7,871 nucleotides of DNA from an uncultured Prevotella sp. (GCA_934229335.1 CAKQDQ010000112.1:1-7871), one strand, 5' to 3'. Numbered from the stretch's first letter, positions 1 to 6,334 are shown. The notes: a model not told the origin generated them from the letters alone. A program made the numbers and translations.

Positions 1-57
1 CTGTAAGCATTTTGAGGTACCCCTCTGTTTTGAGGGCACTTTTTCAAGTTGACTCAT
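1..57 (-). CDS. Possible N-terminal fragment of an unidentified protein, cut by the left edge
   Basis: Reading the minus strand from an ATG at 57-55 gives 19 codons without a stop to the window edge, beginning MSQLEKVPSKQRGTSKC. The fragment is short, basic and hydrophilic. I do not recognise a family. No clear Bacteroidetes promoter lies just upstream of it on the minus strand. The same DNA read on the plus strand forms a terminator-like hairpin, so this may not be coding at all. The sequence to the left of the window would settle it. Confidence 0.2.
   Translation of the reverse strand, partial: MSQLEKVPSKQRGTSKCLQ
21..44 (+). terminator. Possible rho-independent terminator of a gene left of the window
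   Basis: CCCTC at 21-25 pairs with GAGGG at 32-36 around a 6-nt loop, followed within three bases by a run of five T (40-44). A second, overlapping hairpin GAGG/CCTC (14-17 with 22-25) is also possible, and TTTTGAGG occurs twice (10-17 and 28-35). The stem is only 5 bp, so this is a modest candidate. It competes with the reading of this stretch as the start of a minus-strand gene. Confidence 0.35.
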
Positions 58-231
58 GTTTTAAAAAATAATTTTGCCAGTTTTATTATTGTTAGAGTAA
101 TGTAGTTTTACGCATTCTTTACCTCATCTTGGTGGCTATTGTGTGGCTATTCAACTGCCACGATGCTCGCACCGTCCCCTCTCCGCTTTCACTTCTCCCA
201 CGTTTGGCGGGGGGCTTCATATTGTCAAAAC

Positions 232-249
232 ATCTCAGCGATCTGAGAT
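232..249. repeat. Perfect 7-bp inverted repeat, 4-nt loop
   Basis: ATCTCAG (232-238) and CTGAGAT (243-249) flank the loop CGAT. Runs of A lie on both sides (227-230 and 250-254). On the minus strand the hairpin is followed by G and a run of four T, so it could end a minus-strand transcript, or it could be a protein-binding site. Confidence 0.45.
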
Positions 250-282
250 AAAAACTGCACAAGCTATTTTTAACATTACGTA

Positions 283-318
283 ATAAGTAAGTATTCAAAA
301 TTATTTTTATAAGTAAGT
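283..318 (+). repeat. Two direct copies of a 10-bp repeat
   Basis: ATAAGTAAGT is present exactly at 283-292 and 309-318, with start points 26 bp apart. A shorter inverted copy, TACTTAT, lies at 473-479, about 20 bp upstream of the -33 region of the promoter at 501-531. A regulator site is possible but unproven, and AT-rich DNA gives such matches by chance fairly often. Confidence 0.35.
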
Positions 319-500
319 TAATGTTCTTGTATTATTGAGAATATTTAATACAGTCTCTTTTGGGTCATCTGCTTCCCCTGTTTTCGGTCACAATGCCTGC
401 ATTGCTCCCTCTATCAGTGAAACCAGCTGCCTCAAAATAGCCTATATAAATATTAAAAAAATTTTGAACACCTACTTATAAAAAATAACATAACATTTCC

Positions 501-531
501 TTTCGTTTCAATAAAAAAATATATACCTTTG
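501..531 (+). promoter_or_regulatory. Bacteroidetes-type promoter for the secreted-protein cluster
   Basis: TACCTTTG at 524-531 is an exact match to the TAnnTTTG -7 box of the Bacteroidetes primary sigma factor. TTTC at 501-504 matches three of four bases of the TTTG -33 box with a 19-bp spacer. Transcription would start near 538, leaving a leader of about 30 nt before the ATT codon at 570. This supports translation beginning near 570 rather than at the ATG at 606. Confidence 0.7.
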
Positions 532-569
532 CATCAGATAACAGAATACTAACCCTAACCAATAATATT

Positions 570-1112
570 ATTAGGAGAACTACAAAAGCATTACTAATCT
601 TATGGATGTTTTTTACAATGATTAATTCACACGCACAACTCATTGTAAATCCCAATGGGAGAATACAAATCGGAGATTCCCTCGTTACAGATTCTAAACT
701 ATCAATATATTCAGTTGAACACTCATCGATACACATTGATGGAGGTAAATCACATGGAATAGAGATTTGGAACACAGCCTTATCAAACAATTATACAAAG
801 TCTGGATTATATATTTACAACCCAATTCAAGCCAATAAATCATACAAAGGGATATTTGTCGATTCATACGGGGAAAATACAGACAAAGAAGTATGGGGTG
901 TTCACAGCATAGCTGGCGGTTCAACCTTGGGAAACTATGGAATACTCGGTTGTTTAAGAAATGCAAATAAAGCCACATATGGTGTTGGTGTATTTGGATC
1001 TGTACTTCCTGTGGCTGTTATGTCCAAGAACAAAGGCATTTACGCTGGTTTCTTTTATGGGGACGTCTGTGTTACAGGAGGTTTATATGCAACATTATTA
1101 ACACCAACCTAA
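570..1112 (+). CDS. Secreted surface protein, tail-fibre/S74-pre-domain-like, with non-standard or lost start codon
   Basis: The first in-frame ATG is at 606, but the frame is open upstream to a stop at 486-488 and contains a textbook signal peptide. Starting from ATT at 570 the residues are a basic n-region (RRTTK), a hydrophobic core (ALLILWMFFTMI) and NSHA with cleavage before Q at about residue 23. Starting at 606 removes the basic part and half the core. No in-frame ATG, GTG or TTG precedes 606, so the gene either starts at ATT (567 or 570) or has lost its start. The mature part (180 aa in total from 570) is rich in Gly, Tyr and Asn. It ends in a YAGFFYGDVCVTGGLYAT stretch like that preceding the S74/endosialidase-chaperone domain in Bacteroidetes surface proteins and phage tail fibres. 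That C-terminal domain is absent; a TAA follows LLTPT. The family likeness is recognised from memory only. The next gene overlaps the stop by one base. Confidence 0.6.
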   Translation: MRRTTKALLILWMFFTMINSHAQLIVNPNGRIQIGDSLVTDSKLSIYSVEHSSIHIDGGKSHGIEIWNTALSNNYTKSGLYIYNPIQANKSYKGIFVDSYGENTDKEVWGVHSIAGGSTLGNYGILGCLRNANKATYGVGVFGSVLPVAVMSKNKGIYAGFFYGDVCVTGGLYATLLTPT

Positions 1113-1447
1113 TGAATTTAGATTCAAATTTACGAGATACAGTATATATAAACAACGACTCTGTCTGTTCTATTAAAAAATACATATACAACCACACTGT
1201 GATTAACAATCATGCAAAATTGGAACTTAAAGCAGAGAGCATCTTTTACAAAGGTGTTAGTATGTATATTAAGTCAGGCGGAACACTCATTGTAGATTCT
1301 GCAATTATAAGAAATGCAATTATTAAATTAGAGCCAGGTTCTGTCATTTACATTAAAAACAAAGGTGAAATACAATTATGTAAGGATTATCAATTAAGTT
1401 TTCCTAAAGGAAGCTACTTATATTTATCTAATGGAAGTATTAACTAA
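1112..1447 (+). CDS. Beta-strand-rich hypothetical protein, possibly the detached C-terminal part of the preceding gene
   Basis: The 111-aa product has no signal peptide and no membrane segment. From about residue 30 it alternates short hydrophobic strands with Gly/Asn turns, for example KLELKAESI, MYIKSGGTLIVDSAIIRNA, IIKLEPGSVIYIKNKGEIQL and SYLYLSNGSIN. This is the look of right-handed beta-helix or carbohydrate-surface modules in Bacteroidetes secreted proteins. The ATG overlaps the TAA of the preceding gene (TAATG, 1110-1114), so translational coupling could produce it. A secreted-type fold without its own signal peptide is odd. A single -1 shift near 1109 would join it to the preceding frame, so it may be the second half of one broken gene. 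The following gene starts 15 bp downstream. Function is unknown. Confidence 0.55.
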   Translation: MNLDSNLRDTVYINNDSVCSIKKYIYNHTVINNHAKLELKAESIFYKGVSMYIKSGGTLIVDSAIIRNAIIKLEPGSVIYIKNKGEIQLCKDYQLSFPKGSYLYLSNGSIN

Positions 1448-1462
1448 TAACCATTTTGTACT

Positions 1463-2620
1463 ATGACGAGAATATATTATCTTATTTTTGCAACGATCCT
1501 AACATTTACATTTATTACGAAAGTACAAGCTCTAAAATTCATAGAGAAAGGAAAATCATGGCATAGAGTTTTGTACACTGGACTAACTTTAGAGACAGGA
1601 GATAGCTATAACGGTCCTGACGTAAAATACGATTTACATTTTAATGAGGACTGCGATACCATAATAAATGGTATCACATATCAGAGACTGACATACCAGA
1701 ATGTTGTAAAACGAACAATACCATACAGTGAAGAAGGAACAACTTATGCTATATTAAGAGAAGAAGATGGTAAGGTTTATCAATATGATAAAAGCAAAGA
1801 AAAGGAGATCCTTCTTTATGATTTCACTGTAAACAAAGGCGATAAATTTCAATTACAGAAGTTTGGCGGTTCTGGTTATTACTCATGCAAAGTAGAGGAT
1901 GTTTCAAATATCAAATTTCAAGATACTAATTTGAAAGTTATAACCATCTCCTCGGTCTTTTCGGAGACTGACGATAAAGAACCAGTCATATCAACTTGGT
2001 TAGAGGGCATAGGGGGAAATGCGCCAGTGTCACAACCCACAGAAAATAACAATCTAATTAGTGATATTTACGACATTACAGCTTATCTAAAGTATAAAGA
2101 AGAGCCATTCATACCTTTACCAATATACTTATGGCACTGGCAGGTGCAGGGGGATTTTCTACCCACATACATGAATATCACAGAACAAATACCAAAAGTC
2201 AATCAAGGGATTGACAATATCACATATGAACTTACCTACGATGGAAGACTACATATACATGGAATAAAATGGAGCATGGAATCGCCATATCAATACCTAT
2301 GGTTATTGGGAAAAGAACAACAAAGAGACACTTATCTACTTCAACTTACCCCTGAGACTGTAGGAACGTTTACCGAAAAAGAAGCAGCATATAGTATCGA
2401 TTTATATTACAACCTTCCTGAATACGATTCTAATACAGTATTTTACATAAACGACAACCAAGGTCAGCATAAATTAATCTGTGATCCTACATATATAAGA
2501 AATATAAATACAGAAAAAACAAACGACGAGGAGATACATGACATATCTGGCAAAAAGCTCAGCACCATACCCGATCATGGAATAACAATAATAAACGGGA
2601 AGAAAATAATAATCAAGTAA
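1463..2620 (+). CDS. Secreted protein of unknown function with C-terminal sorting-tail-like motif
   Basis: The 385-aa product opens with a signal peptide (MTRIYYLIFATILTFTFITKVQA, cleavage near residue 23). It is followed by a motif pattern common in Prevotella/Bacteroides secreted proteins: an early Trp (KSWHRVLY, ~31-38), DTIINGITYQRL (~65-76), an AILREEDGKVY stretch (~96-106), LLYDF (~117-121) and a WLEGIGG motif (~179-185). The second half (220-345) is beta-rich with no domain I recognise. The last 25 residues, DISGKKL...GITIINGKKIIIK, resemble the C-terminal tail of type IX secretion substrates and their relatives (a DxxG(K/R) turn, then G(I/L)YI(V/I)NGKK-type strands). Export to the periplasm or surface is therefore likely; actual type IX sorting is inference. 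It lies 15 bp after the preceding gene and probably shares its transcript. Base composition is visibly AT-richer than the operon at 4337 onward. A 10-bp hairpin follows at 2649-2697. Confidence 0.8.
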   Translation: MTRIYYLIFATILTFTFITKVQALKFIEKGKSWHRVLYTGLTLETGDSYNGPDVKYDLHFNEDCDTIINGITYQRLTYQNVVKRTIPYSEEGTTYAILREEDGKVYQYDKSKEKEILLYDFTVNKGDKFQLQKFGGSGYYSCKVEDVSNIKFQDTNLKVITISSVFSETDDKEPVISTWLEGIGGNAPVSQPTENNNLISDIYDITAYLKYKEEPFIPLPIYLWHWQVQGDFLPTYMNITEQIPKVNQGIDNITYELTYDGRLHIHGIKWSMESPYQYLWLLGKEQQRDTYLLQLTPETVGTFTEKEAAYSIDLYYNLPEYDSNTVFYINDNQGQHKLICDPTYIRNINTEKTNDEEIHDISGKKLSTIPDHGITIINGKKIIIK

Positions 2621-2648
2621 TGTAAAAAAAACTTACTGAACAATTAAC

Positions 2649-2697
2649 AAAGCGATTCGATGACTGTAACAACAAGGGTCAGACATTGAATCGCTTT
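2649..2697 (+). terminator. Candidate terminator hairpin after the secreted-protein cluster
   Basis: AAAGCGATTC (2649-2658) pairs perfectly with GAATCGCTTT (2688-2697) around a 29-nt loop. Inside the loop TGAC (2661-2664) can pair with GTCA (2679-2682). The downstream sequence is T-rich (TTTATTTATG, from 2695) but not a clean T-run. It lies 28 bp past the stop of the plus-strand gene, between convergent genes, and may work in both directions. Confidence 0.55.
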
Positions 2698-2703
2698 ATT
2701 TAT

Positions 2704-2753
2704 GTTCTATAAGCGTTTTATCCGTATAAAACTCCATTTAGCATTTATAGAAC
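2704..2753 (-). terminator. Nested two-stem inverted repeat after the AraC-type gene
   Basis: An outer perfect 9-bp stem, GTTCTATAA (2704-2712) with TTATAGAAC (2745-2753), encloses an inner perfect 7-bp stem, GTTTTAT (2715-2721) with ATAAAAC (2726-2732), with a 4-nt loop. It starts 24 bp beyond the stop codon of the minus-strand gene. A terminator or mRNA 3'-end stabilising structure is the simplest reading. No long T-run follows on the minus strand, so intrinsic termination is not certain. Confidence 0.5.
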
Positions 2754-2776
2754 AACCGATATAACATTAATTTTCA

Positions 2777-3934
2777 TCACACCGTATACTTTCTTTTCCA
2801 CTCCTCAGGAGTCATACGTGTTTTTTTCTTAAACTCCGCTTCAAGGTGTTCGTATGACATAAAACCACACTCCATCGCTACCATACGTACACGCATATTA
2901 GGATTGCTGACTATCATACGTTGAGCTTCCTTTACACGTACTCCGCACAGCCAGACACGAAAGGTGCAATGTAAATACTGGTCAAAGAAAAGGCACAGCT
3001 CTTCCTTGTGCACCTTTACATCTTGCGACACAATAATGAGGTTGGCACTATTGTCACGGAAGCCTCCTTCTAAACACCACTTATTAAGGGCAGCGTTGAT
3101 TTCCTCCATACGCTCACGGGTAAGGCATCCCTCTTGCTCTACGGTGAGACGCTCTAACCGTTGCGACTGAGTAGCTACAATACCGAGAGAGTCTGGCTCT
3201 TCCGTCTCATCATCATCAGTGAGCACATCGGAGATTGGCATAATATGATTGCCCAATCCTATAAAACCCATAACGAAGAGAAAGAGTGACAACAGCATAA
3301 AAGGAGCCACTATTAGTAACAACGAATGTGACAGAAGCGATGTCGTAATGATTACCGCCATAGAACAAAGCAACAGGTAAATGCCCCACACATACTGGTT
3401 GTAAGGCAACATATAGGCTCCAGTAAGGTCTGTCACGCGACGGTGACGCAGCGACATGGCACGAAGGTTACAAACGATATAGTATACCAACGACAGGAAA
3501 TAGGTTCCTATCATGACGTATACCGTCTTTCCTATACACATGTTATGGGTTTGCAAGAAACCGACAAGAAAGGCTACATATGTCACAACTATGGAAGCTA
3601 CACCTACCATTACAAAGCGTTGCTTGCCTTGACGATAACCTTCAATATTATATATCGCGTAGGACACAAGAAAAGATGCTGGTGCATAAAAAAGCATATT
3701 GAACGATGCTCCTGCATCATCGCCCATAGCTCTGATGCCATACAACATCTGAAAGACGAAATGTATAGACAAGCAGAACATTGCAACGGTGAGCATATTG
3801 CGTGATGCCTCGTAGCCCTTATGCTCGCTATGATTCTGAAAATGAGAAACGAGAAGCATCAAACCGAGTATCGCTGTTACTATACAACTGGCGAACTGTA
3901 AAAGGAACAATATGTTTGCTTGGATTATCGGCAT
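2777..3934 (-). CDS. Membrane-anchored AraC-family transcriptional regulator
   Basis: The 385-aa product has two parts. Residues ~7-230 contain about seven hydrophobic segments (near 7-31, 46-66, 78-97, 106-128, 136-156, 180-201 and 204-228), separated by short charged loops. An acidic linker (DDDETEEPDS, ~241-249) leads to a C-terminal AraC-type double helix-turn-helix domain at ~295-383. Its second helix-turn-helix has the family pattern: VRMVAMECGFMSYEHLEAEFKKKTRMTPEEWKRK, which matches the (I)A..(C)GF.S...F...FKK..G.TP..(Y/W)R signature. Such proteins are known in Bacteroidetes, with the DNA-binding domain presumably in the cytoplasm. The signal sensed is unknown. It is transcribed divergently from the ftsX operon across about 320 bp before the ftsX promoter, and convergently with the secreted-protein cluster. 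I see no exact TAnnTTTG box for it. The ATG at 3934 is the natural start because the first membrane segment follows at once. Confidence 0.85.
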   Translation of the reverse strand: MPIIQANILFLLQFASCIVTAILGLMLLVSHFQNHSEHKGYEASRNMLTVAMFCLSIHFVFQMLYGIRAMGDDAGASFNMLFYAPASFLVSYAIYNIEGYRQGKQRFVMVGVASIVVTYVAFLVGFLQTHNMCIGKTVYVMIGTYFLSLVYYIVCNLRAMSLRHRRVTDLTGAYMLPYNQYVWGIYLLLCSMAVIITTSLLSHSLLLIVAPFMLLSLFLFVMGFIGLGNHIMPISDVLTDDDETEEPDSLGIVATQSQRLERLTVEQEGCLTRERMEEINAALNKWCLEGGFRDNSANLIIVSQDVKVHKEELCLFFDQYLHCTFRVWLCGVRVKEAQRMIVSNPNMRVRMVAMECGFMSYEHLEAEFKKKTRMTPEEWKRKYTV

Positions 3935-4229
3935 AATAACATAATTTTAGAAAAGTAGCTATGGGAGGGTAACAGTTTTACGTAAGGTGGTCTTCTACAC
4001 CTTTAGCACACTACAATCACTTCTACTTGCAAATTTCGTCTTTTTTCTTGAATTACACAAATCACATATCACCAATACTTACAAATTGTGCGATTTTAAG
4101 GTAGTATAGCTTCAGAACGATTCTACTAACCGCTACATTATATATATTCTATCACCTTATTAATTATAAGGAGCAGTCAGACGACATTACTCGGATTATG
4201 TTTTCAAGCACGTTAATATAGGTTAAATG
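3935..4229. other. Divergent intergenic region between the AraC-type gene and the ftsX promoter
   Basis: No gene is evident in these 295 bp. The region contains the palindrome TTACGTAA (3978-3985), a 6-bp inverted repeat AAGGTG/CACCTT (3984-4003, 8-nt loop) and a second one, CCTTAT/ATAAGG (4155-4171, 5-nt loop). The first two lie within 70 bp upstream of the AraC-type start codon and could be operators for it. The promoter of the AraC-type gene must lie here, but I cannot place it with confidence. Confidence 0.5.
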
Positions 4230-4261
4230 CTTGTTTCCACTTTTTTTTTGTTGTAACTTTG
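4230..4261 (+). promoter_or_regulatory. Bacteroidetes-type promoter of the ftsX operon
   Basis: TAACTTTG at 4254-4261 exactly matches the TAnnTTTG -7 box. CTTG at 4230-4233 matches three of four bases of the -33 TTTG box with a 20-bp spacer. Transcription would start near 4268, giving a leader of about 69 nt before the ATG at 4337. The TTG at 4259, which would lengthen the ftsX frame, lies inside the -7 box and so cannot be the start of this transcript's protein. Confidence 0.75.
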
Positions 4262-4295
4262 TGGCGTGATTGCATAGTTGTGCACATATCTGCAA

Positions 4296-4318
4296 GCCCC
4301 TTTAGTGTACGGAGGGGC
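4296..4318 (+). promoter_or_regulatory. GC-rich hairpin in the ftsX 5' leader
   Basis: GCCCCT (4296-4301) pairs with AGGGGC (4313-4318). Two extra G-U pairs are possible inside (4302-4303 with 4311-4312). It sits in the predicted leader, ending 18 nt before the ATG, in otherwise AT-rich sequence. It could affect mRNA stability or translation start; no known riboswitch class is recognised. Confidence 0.45.
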
Positions 4319-4336
4319 GGAATAATACGTATATAT

Positions 4337-5218
4337 ATGTCAAAGAAGAAGAAACACGGAAAGAAGGGCGGCAGTGGTTTTCAAGTGGTGACACTGTGCA
4401 TAAGTACCTCGCTGGTGCTCATTTTACTGGGAATAGTTGTATTTACAGGCCTCACAGCCCACAACCTGTCGGCTTACGTTAAGGAGAACCTCACGGTAAC
4501 GGTGATGTTCGGTGATGTGGTATCTAACAGGGATGCGGAGGTGATATGTAACAAGATAAAGACTAAGCACTACGTTACAAAGCTGCAATACATATCTCGC
4601 GACCAGGCGTTGAAGGAACAGACAAAGGCGTTAGGCACTGACCCTTCGGAGTTCTTAGGTATGAATCCCTTTGTACCGTCGGCGGAAGTTCACTTGAAGG
4701 CTGACTGCGCCAACGCTGACTCTATGGCTTGGATTACGAAAGATTTGCGTAAATATAAGCAGGTAGAGGAGGTTAGCTACCAGAAGGACTTGATGGACAG
4801 CGTGAACAATAACCTTAGCAAGATTACTATCGTACTGCTGATTCTTGCAGCATTGCTGACGTTTATCTCCTTCTCGCTTATCAACAACATGGTAAGGTTA
4901 GGGGTTTACGCCCGACGCATATCCATAAACACGATGAAACTGGTAGGTGCGTCGTGGTCGTTCATACGACGTCCGTTTATCACTATGGCGGTGATAGAAG
5001 GTCTTATTGCTTCTTTCGTAGCGGACATTGTACTGGCTGGCATTGTGTATGCACTGTACGACTTCGAACCTGACATCTTGGAGGTGGTGACATGGGAGGT
5101 GCTTGCCATCACGGGAGCATCGGTGCTGTGCTTCGGAATACTAATATCTACTATGTGCGTATTCTTCTCTGTCAACCGCTATCTGCGTATGCCAACACGC
5201 AAGTTGTATAGGGTATAA
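4337..5218 (+). CDS. ftsX: Cell division protein FtsX (permease-like component of FtsEX)
   Basis: FtsX is the membrane subunit of the FtsEX complex, which couples ATP hydrolysis by FtsE to activation of peptidoglycan hydrolases at the division site. The 293-aa product has a basic N-terminus (SKKKKHGKKGG), a first membrane segment at ~18-38, an extracytoplasmic domain of ~120 residues (42-160), and three further membrane segments (~163-184, 214-240 and 253-278). The conserved cytoplasmic loop after segment two is present (LINNMVRLGVYARR, then MKLVGASWSFIRRPF, ~181-214). The start is ATG 4337, just after the leader; longer forms would begin within the promoter. ftsE is not in the window, which is usual in Bacteroidetes, where ftsX lies apart. 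It is first in an operon with the next four genes; the next starts 44 bp on. Confidence 0.93.
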   Translation: MSKKKKHGKKGGSGFQVVTLCISTSLVLILLGIVVFTGLTAHNLSAYVKENLTVTVMFGDVVSNRDAEVICNKIKTKHYVTKLQYISRDQALKEQTKALGTDPSEFLGMNPFVPSAEVHLKADCANADSMAWITKDLRKYKQVEEVSYQKDLMDSVNNNLSKITIVLLILAALLTFISFSLINNMVRLGVYARRISINTMKLVGASWSFIRRPFITMAVIEGLIASFVADIVLAGIVYALYDFEPDILEVVTWEVLAITGASVLCFGILISTMCVFFSVNRYLRMPTRKLYRV

Positions 5219-5262
5219 TATACTACAACTACTATTTAGAATAAAAAATCATATATATAATA

Positions 5263-5490
5263 ATGGACAAAAAAGATTTTGCATTCGGCAAGACTAACTT
5301 CATACTGATTGGTATCAGCATGATTATAGTCGTTATCGGCTTCTTGATGATGACAGGAGCCAGCTCTTCACGCGACGTTTTCGATGGTGAGATATTCTCT
5401 CCTATGCGAATTAAGATAGCTCCGGTGATATGTCTCATCGGCTTTCTTTCTATTATCGGTGGTATAATGTATAAGCCTAAAGAGAAATGA
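5263..5490 (+). CDS. Small membrane protein, DUF3098 family
   Basis: The 75-aa product has two membrane segments (about 12-31 and 52-70) joined by a short loop with the family-like pattern [10 protein letters not shown] (~45-54), and a basic C-terminal tail. This matches the DUF3098 family typical of Bacteroidetes, usually found between ftsX and uppP as here. The biochemical function is unknown. The stop overlaps the ATG of uppP by 4 bp (ATGA, 5487-5490), which suggests translational coupling. The constant position with two envelope genes hints at a role in the inner membrane, but this is inference from context. Confidence 0.85.
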   Translation: MDKKDFAFGKTNFILIGISMIIVVIGFLMMTGASSSRDVFDGEIFSPMRIKIAPVICLIGFLSIIGGIMYKPKEK

Positions 5491-6284
5491 ACACTTTTGA
5501 AGCTTTAGTACTGGGTATTTTGCAGGGACTGACTGAGTATCTGCCAGTCAGCAGTAGCGGGCATCTCGCCATTGGCTCTCACATCTTCGGACTAAACGGT
5601 GAAGAGAATTTATCGTTTACTGTAGCGGTACACGTGGCAACGGTGCTTAGCACTTTCGTTATTCTGTGGAGCGAGATAGCGTGGATTCTGAAAGGCATCT
5701 TTAAGTTTGAGATGAATGACGAGACGCGATATATGTTCAATATCATCATATCAATGATTCCTGTCGGCATCGTAGGTGTATTCTTTAAGGATACGGTAGA
5801 AGACATCTTCGGTTCTGGTCTGCTGATAGTTGGCTTAATGCTTCTTGTTACTGCCGCCTTGCTGACGTTCTCTTACTATGCTAAACCACGACAGAAGGAT
5901 AACATAAGCCTTAAAGATGCTTTCATCATAGGTCTGGCACAGGCTGTGGCTGTAATGCCGGGTCTGAGTCGCTCTGGTTCTACCATAGCCACAGGACTGT
6001 TGTTGGGAAACAAAAAGGAGAAATTAGCTCAGTTCTCTTTTCTCATGGTTATCCCACCTATTCTTGGTGAGGCATTGCTCGACATCCTAAAAGCGGTGAA
6101 GGGCGAAGAGGCTTTCGGAGGCATTGACGCGTTGCCTTTAGCTGTAGGTTTCATCGCAGCGTTCGTAAGCGGATGCCTGGCTTGTAAGTGGATGATTAAC
6201 TTGGTGAAAACTGGTAAACTGGTATACTTTGCCATATACTGCGCCATCGTGGGCGTGATAACCATTGCTTGCAGCTGCATGTAA
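5487..6284 (+). CDS. uppP: Undecaprenyl-diphosphatase UppP (BacA)
   Basis: UppP dephosphorylates undecaprenyl diphosphate to undecaprenyl phosphate in the cytoplasmic membrane, replenishing the lipid carrier for peptidoglycan and surface polymers. It can give bacitracin tolerance when abundant. The 265-aa length is normal. Both signature motifs are intact: the (E/Q)xxxE motif with Q13 and E17 in [15 protein letters not shown] (His26 included), and PGLSRSGST at 158-166 with the catalytic Arg162. Multiple hydrophobic segments fit the integral membrane topology. The start overlaps the preceding stop by 4 bp. truB follows 50 bp later. Confidence 0.96.
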   Translation: MNTFEALVLGILQGLTEYLPVSSSGHLAIGSHIFGLNGEENLSFTVAVHVATVLSTFVILWSEIAWILKGIFKFEMNDETRYMFNIIISMIPVGIVGVFFKDTVEDIFGSGLLIVGLMLLVTAALLTFSYYAKPRQKDNISLKDAFIIGLAQAVAVMPGLSRSGSTIATGLLLGNKKEKLAQFSFLMVIPPILGEALLDILKAVKGEEAFGGIDALPLAVGFIAAFVSGCLACKWMINLVKTGKLVYFAIYCAIVGVITIACSCM

Positions 6285-6334
6285 ACGCAGACACAACGCA
6301 TATTGCCGCATAAAACGACAAAAACATAACACGG

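Larger units (their letters stand above)
58..500. other. Non-coding stretch with short repeats and hairpins
   Basis: I find no convincing gene on either strand here. A GC-rich island at about 130-220 interrupts AT-rich DNA. It contains two direct copies of GTGGCTATT (132-140 and 143-151), either of which can pair through GTGGC with GCCAC at 157-161. A perfect 7-bp hairpin, ATCTCAG/CTGAGAT, lies at 232-249. ATTACGTAAT at 275-284 is a perfect palindrome. ATAAGTAAGT occurs at 283-292 and 309-318. CAATGC/GCATTG (391-404) is a further inverted repeat. The island may be a degraded gene, a structured RNA or simple intergenic DNA; I cannot tell which. Confidence 0.5.

Noticed and set aside
476..978. 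Minus-strand reading frames of 104 and 94 codons opposite the first secreted gene
   Set aside because: They lie opposite a plus-strand gene with a signal peptide and a promoter, have no recognisable family features, and look like chance open frames.
2964..3805. Plus-strand frames of 68 and 120 codons opposite the AraC-type gene
   Set aside because: They are antisense to a well-supported regulator, and their translations are Cys/His/Ser-rich strings without domains.
4259..4336. Extension of FtsX by 26 residues from a TTG start
   Set aside because: The TTG overlaps the -7 promoter box at 4254-4261, upstream of the expected transcription start, and the extra residues do not look like FtsX. The ATG at 4337 followed by a basic N-terminus is the natural start.
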